NCBI GenBank assembly: GCA_012026675.1
Contig: VEPA01000067.1
Span: forward strand, 1-47,228
DNA length: 47,228 nt
Reading direction: 5' to 3'
Source: Betaproteobacteria bacterium
GTDB lineage: Bacteria > Pseudomonadota > Gammaproteobacteria > Burkholderiales > Rhodocyclaceae
In this document: positions 8,440 through 15,608 of the stretch, one piece after another
Layout: the number at the start of each line of letters is the position of its first letter
Position numbering within the stretch: position 1 is the stretch's first letter
The notes under the pieces: generated by a model
Seen by the model: the letters and a program-made list of their open reading frames with translations, nothing else
What the model was told of the DNA's origin: nothing
The model's database searches: none
Made by a program: the position numbers and the translations under genes

Positions 8440-9315
8440 CTAGCGCGTGGTTTCGCGCCGCTTCAGGTCGGCCCGCGCCGCCGGATAGCCTGCCGCGGCG
8501 CTGCGCTGCAACCACTGTTCCGCCTCTTGCGCGTCCCTGACCTGTCCGGCGCCCGTGCCATACATCACGGCGAGCGCATACATCGCCTCGCCATCGCCCG
8601 CCTTCGCCGCCGTGGAAAACCAGTGCGCGGCGAGCACCAGGTCGCGCGCGACACCACGGCCCGACTCGTAACTCCACGCCAGCCGGGTTTGCGCACGGAC
8701 ATGGCCGGACTCGGCTGCGGCCTTCAGGATTGCGAAATATTCTTCCGCATGTCCTGCCGCCAGCGCCTGATCAGCCCGTAGCACCGGGTCCTTCGCATCT
8801 GCTCCGGTGCTTTCCGCGGCCAGATAGCGCTGCGCCTCGGAATCGCCGGCAGCCGCGGCCATGCTGAAATAGCGCCGGCCTTCCGCGCGGTCCACGGCGC
8901 CGCCGGGAGCGCCGAGCCAATACATGACCCCGGCCCGGAACATCGCCTTTGGGCTGCCCAGCATCGCGCCGCGCCGGTAATAGCCCAGGGCGCGGTCCAT
9001 GTCGCGCGGTACGCCAAGGCCGTCCTCGTAGAGGATACCGAGATTGAAGGCCGCCTCGCCGAAATTGCGCTCGTCGAGCGCTTCCCAGATGCGCTTTGCG
9101 GCTGCGTAGTGAGCCATCTTGAACTCGGCGTAGCCGCGGTAATTGCCGTACTCAGGCCGGCGGACGATCTCCGCCAGATCGATCTCGTCCTCGCCGGCGG
9201 GCTCCGTGGCGGCGCTCGAAACGCCAAGCGTGAAACCGCAGAGCAGCAGCAGACAGGCAGCCATCCGGCGCAGGGGAAAGCACGTCGAGCGAACTGCAGG
9301 CTGACTGGAACTCAT
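8440..9315 (-). CDS. Secreted Sel1-repeat (TPR-like) protein
   Basis: The 291-residue protein has an N-terminal signal sequence (MAACLLLLCGFTLGVSSAA, about residues 18-36) followed by Sel1-like repeats: AAFNLGILYEDGLGVPRDMDRALGYYRRGAMLGSPKAMFRAGVMYWLG, then repeats around residues 150-280 such as AQTRLAWSYESGRGVARDLVLAAHWF. Sel1 repeats form alpha-solenoids that mediate protein-protein contacts, so this is probably a periplasmic scaffold or adaptor. Its start lies seven bases after the end of the gene at 9323-9883, so the two are co-transcribed. It faces the beta-propeller gene convergently. Confidence 0.82.
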   Translation of the reverse strand: MSSSQPAVRSTCFPLRRMAACLLLLCGFTLGVSSAATEPAGEDEIDLAEIVRRPEYGNYRGYAEFKMAHYAAAKRIWEALDERNFGEAAFNLGILYEDGLGVPRDMDRALGYYRRGAMLGSPKAMFRAGVMYWLGAPGGAVDRAEGRRYFSMAAAAGDSEAQRYLAAESTGADAKDPVLRADQALAAGHAEEYFAILKAAAESGHVRAQTRLAWSYESGRGVARDLVLAAHWFSTAAKAGDGEAMYALAVMYGTGAGQVRDAQEAEQWLQRSAAAGYPAARADLKRRETTR

Positions 9316-9322
9316 GGTCGTT

Positions 9323-9883
9323 TCACTCGATTTTCAGTATGGGCAGCCAATGGCTGCGGGGGTCGCCACGACTCAGGTCAGAGTGGCGTATCGGCCGCTG
9401 CCGGCGCTCAGCCGGAACAATATCCGGAGCGATGAACGCATCCATCACAACATCGTTCAACTGGCCGACGATGCCGCTTTCCGTCCACGACATCCTGTAG
9501 TAAATGCCGTTGAAGGGATCGATATGGAGCGATTTCGGGGCGGTGCGCATGAACAGCAGGGCATATTCCAGTGGCACCAGATCGTCGGGCGAAACAAGCG
9601 GCGCTTCACGCTCAACCGGAAAATGGCACAAGCGCTGTGTCGGTCCGGTCAGGCAACGAAACGGGCGCATGGCGAGAAAATACTCTCCAAGCGACTCCTC
9701 CATCGTGATTTTGAACCGCGTCTTGCCCGCCTCTGCCGGCGCGAAGACGATGGTCCCGACCCGGTGCTTCTCGCCATCGGCATTGCTCAGCCAGATGCCA
9801 CGCGTTCCCGTTAGTTCGGCCGCCAGGCTCGCCAGGGGAAGAATCCAGGAAAAAAGCAGTATCAGCAATCGCACGGGGCTCAT
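9323..9883 (-). CDS. Secreted protein of unknown function
   Basis: The 186-residue protein has a clear signal peptide (LLILLFSWILPLASLAA-EL) and a predominantly beta-rich mature part with two Cys residues (FRCLTGPTQRLCHFP). I do not recognise a family. The product is probably periplasmic. The ATG is preceded by AGGTGA. The gene follows the terminator of the PedH-like gene and precedes the Sel1 protein gene on the same strand, so it may serve the quinoprotein system, but this rests on position only. Confidence 0.65.
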   Translation of the reverse strand: MSPVRLLILLFSWILPLASLAAELTGTRGIWLSNADGEKHRVGTIVFAPAEAGKTRFKITMEESLGEYFLAMRPFRCLTGPTQRLCHFPVEREAPLVSPDDLVPLEYALLFMRTAPKSLHIDPFNGIYYRMSWTESGIVGQLNDVVMDAFIAPDIVPAERRQRPIRHSDLSRGDPRSHWLPILKIE

Positions 9884-9910
9884 GGTTCACCTGCCATTTT
9901 CGAAATCAGG

Positions 9911-9951
9911 AAAACGAAAAAGACCGAACACAACTTGCGTTGCGTCGGTCT
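9911..9951 (-). terminator. Rho-independent terminator of the PedH-like gene
   Basis: On the minus strand AGACCGA...TCGGTCT (arms 9945-9951 and 9921-9927), with an inner CAAC/GTTG pairing, is followed by the T-rich tail TTTTTCGTTTT (9911-9920). It lies about 60 bases beyond the end of the dehydrogenase frame at 10010. Confidence 0.75.
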
Positions 9952-9956
9952 CGAAA

Positions 9957-9990
9957 GGAGGCGATCCGCGCTATCGAGCGGATCGCCTCC
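9957..9990. repeat. Perfect 13-bp inverted repeat with 8-base loop
   Basis: GGAGGCGATCCGC (9957-9969) pairs perfectly with GCGGATCGCCTCC (9978-9990). It lies between the dehydrogenase stop codon and the T-tailed terminator and probably stabilises the 3' end of the dehydrogenase mRNA or acts as a first terminator stem. Confidence 0.7.
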
Positions 9991-10009
9991 GAGGAGGAAC
10001 AAACCTGAC

Positions 10010-11752
10010 TTACTTGCCGCTCTTGTGGAGCTTGAAGACCCACATCGAGCCACCCTGGTTCAGGAACGAGACCTTCTTGGCCACATCCCCGCCCCACAGC
10101 GGAACCGCGCCACCCCAGCCAGCAGCGACGCCGATGTACTGCTCGCCGTCCTGCTCCCAACTGATCGGCGGCGCAACGATGCCGGTACCGACGTTGAACG
10201 ACCAGACTTCTTTGCCGGTCTTGGCGTCAGCCGCCTTCAGGTAGCCTTCCGGGGTGCCCCAGAACACCAGACCGCCCTTGGTCGTCAGCACACCACCCCA
10301 CAGCGGAGCGTTGTTCTTGACTTCCCAGACGATCTTGCCGGTCGCCGGATCGATCGCGCGCATCGCGCCGATGTAGTTGTCGTCGATGGTCTTGATGGTA
10401 AAGCCGGCGCCGAGGTAGGCCGCACCCTTCTTGTAGCTGACGGGCTCGTTCCAGATGTCCATGCCCCACTCGTTGGCCGGCACGTAGAAGTAGCCGGTGT
10501 CCGGGCTGTAAGCCATCGGCATCTGGTTCTTGCCGCCGAGGAAGGAAGGCGCGGCGAAGACGGTGGTTCCCTTCTTGCCATCGGCGCTCTTGGCGGGGTC
10601 ACCGGGGCGGTTTGACGGATCGAACTTCGGACTGCCGTCGGCATTCAGGCCGGTAGCCCAGGTGATCTTCTTGACGAAGGGGAAGCCCTTCTGGAACTTG
10701 CCGGTCGTGGCATCCAGCACGTAGAAGAAGCCGTTGCGGTCGGCCTTGCCGCCGAGAAGTTTGCCGTCCTTGGCCTTGAAGGTGACAAACTCGTTCACGC
10801 CGTCATAGTCCCAGCCATCGTTCGGGGTACCCTGGAAGTGCCACACGATCTTGCCGGTGGCGACGTCGATGGCGACGGTGGAGCAGGATTAGAGGTTGTC
10901 GCCGGGACGCAGGGCGCTGTTCCACGGCGCGGGGTTGCCCGTACCGAAATAGGCCAGGCCGGTCTGGGGATCGTAGGTGCCGCCAAGCCAGGTGGCAGCG
11001 CCGCCGGTCTTCCACAGGTCGCCGGGCCAGGTGGCGTTGACGGTACCGGAAATGCCGTTGTCCTTGCCGTCCTTGGTGCCCATGTGGCCTTCAACCGTCG
11101 GGCGCGTCCAGACCATCTTGCCGGTCTTGGCGTCGCGCGCTTCAACGCGACCGAGAACGCCGAACTCGCCGCCGGATACGCCGGTCAGGACCAGCCCCTT
11201 GGCAATGATCGGAGCGGCCGTTGCGGAGTAGCCGGCCGAGTATTCGTCGATCTTTTCCTTCCAGACGACCTTGCCGGTGTCCTGGTCGAGAGCCACCAGT
11301 TGCGCATCCAGCGTGGCGAAGATCACCAGGTTGTCGTACAGGGCGGCGCCGCGGTTGACCACGTCGCAGCAGGGCATGATGCCGTCGGGCAGGCGGTGCT
11401 CGTATTGCCACAGCTTCTTGCCGGTCTTGGAGTCAAGGGCGAACAGGCGGGAGTAGGAACCCGTCACGAACATCTTGCCGTTATGGACGACAGGCTGCGA
11501 TTCCTGGCCGCGCTGCTTCTCGCCGCCGAAGGAGAAGGACCAAACCGGCACCAGATTCTTGATGGTGCTGGGATTGATCTTGGCCAGCGGGACATAGCGC
11601 TGACCTTGGGTGCCGATGCCCCAGGACAACACGTCGCCGGTGGTCTTGGCATCGTTTTCGATATCTTTGTCTGTGACCGTCGCCATTGCGGGTCCGGCAG
11701 CCAGGGAGAACATCGCGCTGCCAACCAGCAACGACATCAGAGTACGTTTCAT
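10010..11752 (-). pseudogene. PedH/XoxF-like PQQ alcohol dehydrogenase, lanthanide type, interrupted by an in-frame TAA
   Basis: Read through the stop, the frame encodes about 579 residues: a signal peptide ([24 protein letters not shown]) and an eight-bladed quinoprotein propeller. Landmarks are the vicinal disulfide Cys pair in PCCDVVNRG, the metal-binding region [10 protein letters not shown], and WDYDGVNE. The second Asp of WDYD, two residues after the catalytic Asp, is the hallmark of lanthanide-dependent enzymes such as XoxF and PedH. Overall similarity to PedH is high ([16 protein letters not shown]-like [24 protein letters not shown]). A TAA at 10889-10891 replaces the Tyr of the conserved RPGDNLY segment. 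The frame on both sides is intact. The ATG at 11752 has AGGAGA upstream; the TTG at 11755 is not needed. A nonsense mutation or a base error are the two readings. Confidence 0.9.
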
Positions 11753-11784
11753 CAAGTCTTTCTCCTAGAGTTTATGATTGATCG

Positions 11785-11802
11785 GACGCGCGCTCGCGCG
11801 TC
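11785..11802. repeat. CG-rich inverted repeat in the PedH-like gene leader
   Basis: GACGCGCG-CT-CGCGCGTC forms a perfect 8-bp stem 33 bases upstream of the start codon. It may be a leader hairpin or an operator half; function not determinable from sequence. Confidence 0.4.
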
Positions 11803-11981
11803 GCCCGAAATCTTACTAGCAATCCCGATGCCAGGTCACGCTATCTAATGAAAAGTCGCAAACTTCCTTTTTAGGCGGCCGGCGATGGGCAGAAATTGGA
11901 TTTTGACAGAAAGTCCTGCTCCAAATATGGGCAGCTGTCCCAGAATGAAACAGTCCATACTCCTGCAGGAAGCGCGAATTC

Positions 11982-12944
11982 TCAATGCGGACGATTCAGC
12001 GTCGCTGCCTCGTAGCGTCGATACAGGTGAGCCACGGATCGCGCGAATTCTTCGCGCGAAAGGGGAATCGCGGCAAATTCGGCCGGTACGGCGAGGCCGA
12101 GCACCTCCGCCATCTCATCCCCGCGTTCTGCCGCCTGGCGCAGGGTGCCCTCCACCCAGCGCAGATAACTCCGGGTCTGCCGGACGGCACGGCCGTCGCT
12201 CACGGGATCGCCATGCCCGGGCACCATCGTGCGATAGCTGATTGCGTCAAGGCGGTCCAGCGCAGCGAACCACTGCGCCACGGTAGCGTGCGGCGTTGTC
12301 GGCGCGCGGTTGTAGAACACCAGGTCGCCGGCGAAGAGAACCCCGGTGCTATGGTCAAGAATTACCAGATCTCCATCCGTATGGCCGGACAGGGCCATCA
12401 GTTGGAACTCGTGGTTGCCGATCACGGTCACACCTTGGCCGACCGTCTCGCGGGCCGGAGTCGACTCGGTACCCTTGATCCAATCGCCGGAAAGACGATA
12501 AACATTGTCGGTAAACGCCGCACCCTCCTGCCGTTGTCCGGCGATCGTCGAGGCCAAAGCGGCCGTGGGTACGTCGGCGAATACCTGATTGCCCAAAAAA
12601 TGATCCGGGTGGTGGTGAGTATTGAAGACGCGGATCACCGGCTGCGGCGTGATCCGGGCGATGGCGCGGCGCATCTGCTCAGCGTAGAGCCTGGACGGAC
12701 CGCTATCAATGACCACTACCCCGTCCGTTGTCACTACGAATGCCGTATTCACGATGTTGCCGCCGTTGATGCGGTTGAAGTCTTCGGTCTTGCCGATCAG
12801 GACCCAGGTATCGTCGGCGATCTTGCGCGGTTCAAGCCGATAGTCCAAGGGTTCAGCCGCCAGATGCGGCGCATGAAGCACAATGCCCAGGATCAGCGCG
12901 GCAAATGCTCTTCCCACCAGATTTCTCAATGGCGCCGCGATCAC
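11982..12944 (-). CDS. Quinoprotein relay-type zinc metallohydrolase 1 (SoxH-like, MBL fold)
   Basis: The 320-residue secreted metallo-beta-lactamase-fold protein has a signal segment (FAALILGIVLHAPHLAA) and a complete set of metal ligands: THHHPDHFLGN (HxHxDH), SGHTDGD, FAGDLVFY and PGHGDPV. It resembles SoxH-related hydrolases found beside PQQ dehydrogenases (quinoprotein relay system zinc metallohydrolase 1). The GTG start at 12944 overlaps the stop of the SoxYZ-like gene (GTGA), so the two are translationally coupled. They are likely to work together, for instance the hydrolase releasing a product bound to the carrier cysteine; that step is inference. Confidence 0.82.
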   Translation of the reverse strand: MIAAPLRNLVGRAFAALILGIVLHAPHLAAEPLDYRLEPRKIADDTWVLIGKTEDFNRINGGNIVNTAFVVTTDGVVVIDSGPSRLYAEQMRRAIARITPQPVIRVFNTHHHPDHFLGNQVFADVPTAALASTIAGQRQEGAAFTDNVYRLSGDWIKGTESTPARETVGQGVTVIGNHEFQLMALSGHTDGDLVILDHSTGVLFAGDLVFYNRAPTTPHATVAQWFAALDRLDAISYRTMVPGHGDPVSDGRAVRQTRSYLRWVEGTLRQAAERGDEMAEVLGLAVPAEFAAIPLSREEFARSVAHLYRRYEAATLNRPH

Positions 12945-13717
12945 TGGGCGACCTTGGCGTTGATCCGGTTGCCGTTGTTGTCGCGACCCACCAGCGTCAG
13001 ACCGGCCGGCGGCGGGCCCGTGAAATCGAACGAGAACACGGGGTTCTCGGAAACGGGCTCGAAGGTATCCAGGGTCATCCATTCCTTCCCTGTAGCATCC
13101 TGCAGCGACAATCGTTCGATGTAAAAGGCGGGAATGCCCGGTGCCAGGCCGGTGTCCATCGGATGCATGATGCTGAGCTTGACCCGGCTTTGCGCTTCAC
13201 CCTGCCAGATACGGGACTGCACCTGCCCCAGGGTTTCAGTCCAGTTGGCGGAACTGCGTCCGACACTCGGTGCGGTGCAGCCGCCACCGCTGGCGTCGAT
13301 CCAGATGCCGCCCACGTGCCAGACACCGTCCGCCGTCTGCGCCATGGCACGCACCGGGCTGCCCTGCTGCAGTTTCATGCGGAAATGCAGGGACGGCATG
13401 GCCCCTTTCGCGGAAAACTCCAGAACCTTCACAATTGGATTGAGGTCGGCGATCACCAGGACCCGACGCACATCGGTCAGGCCCGTTATCCTGATTCCAA
13501 CCGGGACATTCATCGAATCTTCCGCAACCTTGGGCCCGCTGACGACAACCCGCGGATCAAAAACCACCTTTGCCGTTCCCAGATAACGGTCTTTGAGATC
13601 CGTCCATTGAGGCGACTGCAGGGGATCGTCGCCGGTCGCAGCAAAGGCATGGCCGCCACTGATCAGACAGACTGCCGCGACGGCAAGCGCAACGTGCGCG
13701 CCACGCAAACGAAACAT
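12941..13717 (-). CDS. Fused SoxYZ-like thiol carrier protein, quinoprotein-associated
   Basis: The 258-residue secreted protein (signal peptide ending GGHAFA-AT) has a SoxY-like N-terminal half ending in GGGCTAPS, with the carrier Cys at about residue 147. A SoxZ-like C-terminal half follows (IMHPMDTGL...GIPAFYIERLSL). In sulfur oxidation SoxY carries intermediates on a Cys at the very end of the chain; in this quinoprotein-associated type the arm is internal because the SoxZ-like domain is fused behind it. It is the middle gene of the unit pqqU-like, PQQ dehydrogenase, SoxYZ-like, metallohydrolase. The ATG at 13717 has GAGGA at good spacing. Confidence 0.85.
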   Translation of the reverse strand: MFRLRGAHVALAVAAVCLISGGHAFAATGDDPLQSPQWTDLKDRYLGTAKVVFDPRVVVSGPKVAEDSMNVPVGIRITGLTDVRRVLVIADLNPIVKVLEFSAKGAMPSLHFRMKLQQGSPVRAMAQTADGVWHVGGIWIDASGGGCTAPSVGRSSANWTETLGQVQSRIWQGEAQSRVKLSIMHPMDTGLAPGIPAFYIERLSLQDATGKEWMTLDTFEPVSENPVFSFDFTGPPPAGLTLVGRDNNGNRINAKVAQ

Positions 13718-13799
13718 ATTCAATCCTCGCCAGAATTCCAGATAATCCTGAAGCAAGAACGGGGCCGACCAAGCCCCTGAACTCGGCGCGGACTCAAAG

Positions 13800-15608
13800 C
13801 TAGCGGGGCAAGGCGAAAACCACCAGAGCGCCGCCCTGCTTGAAACCGAAGTTAGCGTTTCCGCCGGCGGCGACCGCCACATATTGCACCCCATCGACCT
13901 CATAGCTGACCGGCGGCGCATTGACCCCCGCCCCGCATTGGAATTGCCAGAGTCGTTCTCCCGTCGCAGCATCGAAAGCACTCAGGTGGCCGTCGCCCTC
14001 GCCCGTGAAGACCAGCCCACCGCCTGTTGCCATGACACCACCCACCATCGGCCTGTCCATTTTCTTCTGCCACCGGATACGGCCCTGCTCCCTTGTTGAT
14101 ATGGCCGTCAGCGTTCCCCAGTTCGGTTCTTCGATCGGTTCAAGGGATGAGTAGCGAACAGCTGGCTTGCCGTCGCCGGCTGGAATTTCCCGCACCGAAT
14201 AGCGCGTCGGACTGTGGGATGCGGCGACAAAGGATAACCCGGACGCAGGATCGAAGGCCACCGGGGTCCAGTTCGCGCCGCCAAGGGCCCCGGGCGCCAC
14301 GCGCACACCTTCCGGCGTCGGATGGGCAAACAGGTTGATCTGGGGCACGAAAGGCTCGGATTTGAACAGCAGTTTGCCGTCACGCCGGTCGTGCGCATAG
14401 AACCAGCCCATCTTCGACGCTTGGCCGACCGCAGGGATGCTGCCGCCGGCCGCGGGAATATCGAACAGTACTGGCGGACTAGCCACGTCGTAGCCCCAGA
14501 CATCGTGGGGCACCTGCTGGTAGTACCACTTCAGCGAGCCGGTCTCGGCATCAAGCGCGGCAAGCGACACCGTGTACAAGTTGTCGCCGGGACGCGAAAC
14601 GTCATCCATCTGCGGCGAAGGGTTGCCGATACCGACGAAGAGGGTATTGGACTTTGGGTCATAGGCGGGTGTGGTCCAGGCCGAACCGCCGCCATGCTTG
14701 CTCGCCTCGGGGAATTTCGCCAGAGCCTGCTTTTCTCGGGCGATGTCGCGATTCAGCGGCACGCCATCCGGCGTCGAGCTGCGAAACTCGCCTTCCCAAC
14801 CCGCCTTGGCGATGGTGTCGAACTGCCAGACCTGCCGCCCGGTGTCCGCATCGAAGGCAGCATAAAAACCCGGCCGCCCATACTCGCCGGCAAACCCGAC
14901 CACGGCACCCAGCGGCGCACCCGGTCGTTTGCCTTCCAGATGCAGACCGTAGCCGACGCCGGTAATGCCGATGATCACCTTGCCCTTGATCACGAGCGGG
15001 GCCATGTTCGCCCCGACCCCGGTTGCGCCGGTTGTCGCCTGATTACGCAAGACATCGTCCGCCGCCAGTTGCTCGCCCCGTTCGGAAGGCCCCGTATCCG
15101 TAGCCAAAGGGACATCCCAGACGATCTTGCCCGACTTTACATCCAGGGCAATCAGGCGTGCATCGACCGTACCCATGAAGACCTTGCCATAGGCCACAGA
15201 AACACCCCGGCTGGCCGGCCCGCAGCACATTTTCGTCGTCTTGCGCTTATGCTCGTAGCGCCACAATTCGCGCCCTGTTGCGGCATCGATCGCCGCGACG
15301 TGGTTGAACGGCATCGACAGGTACATGACCCCATCGACCACCAGCGGCGTCGCCTGAAAGGTGGCCACGCTGCCGGTCTGGTAGATCCAGCGCGGCACCA
15401 GCTTCCCGACGTTTTCCCGCGTGATCTGCTGCAGCGGCGTGAAGCGTTGGTTGGCATAATCGCGTCCGTAGCTCAGCCAGTTGGCGCGATCATCCTGCGC
15501 GGCCCTCAGACGGTCATCATCCACCGGCGCGGCAGGCGCGGCTGCAGCGGCAAGCAGAACGACGCAGGGCAGCAGCCTGCCGAAAATACGCAAGGCGATG
15601 ACAGTCAC
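13800..15608 (-). CDS. Second PQQ-dependent dehydrogenase (quinoprotein, membrane-GDH-like active-site segment)
   Basis: The 602-residue secreted quinoprotein has a signal peptide, the vicinal Cys pair in TKMCCGPASRG, the metal-site Asn region GIGNPSPQ, and C-terminal repeats such as GERLWQFQCGAGVNAPPVSYEVDGVQYVAVAAGG. It lacks a cytochrome domain. In the active-site segment PHDVWGYDVASPP a Gly stands where the catalytic Asp is expected (WDxD in related enzymes), while the following Asp is kept. Its substrate cannot be named. The ATG overlaps the stop of the pqqU-like gene by four bases (ATGA), and the SoxYZ-like gene follows after 82 bases. Confidence 0.87.
   Translation of the reverse strand: MTVIALRIFGRLLPCVVLLAAAAAPAAPVDDDRLRAAQDDRANWLSYGRDYANQRFTPLQQITRENVGKLVPRWIYQTGSVATFQATPLVVDGVMYLSMPFNHVAAIDAATGRELWRYEHKRKTTKMCCGPASRGVSVAYGKVFMGTVDARLIALDVKSGKIVWDVPLATDTGPSERGEQLAADDVLRNQATTGATGVGANMAPLVIKGKVIIGITGVGYGLHLEGKRPGAPLGAVVGFAGEYGRPGFYAAFDADTGRQVWQFDTIAKAGWEGEFRSSTPDGVPLNRDIAREKQALAKFPEASKHGGGSAWTTPAYDPKSNTLFVGIGNPSPQMDDVSRPGDNLYTVSLAALDAETGSLKWYYQQVPHDVWGYDVASPPVLFDIPAAGGSIPAVGQASKMGWFYAHDRRDGKLLFKSEPFVPQINLFAHPTPEGVRVAPGALGGANWTPVAFDPASGLSFVAASHSPTRYSVREIPAGDGKPAVRYSSLEPIEEPNWGTLTAISTREQGRIRWQKKMDRPMVGGVMATGGGLVFTGEGDGHLSAFDAATGERLWQFQCGAGVNAPPVSYEVDGVQYVAVAAGGNANFGFKQGGALVVFALPR

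Noticed and set aside
4788-11752. TAA read as a sense codon
   Set aside because: Many intact genes in the window end in TAA, and only two internal TAA codons are seen, so recoding is not supported.
11753-11981. Operator or pqqA-like small gene upstream of the PedH-like gene
   Set aside because: No TCATGA-N3-TCATGA and no frame with the Glu-x3-Tyr pattern of PqqA was found.
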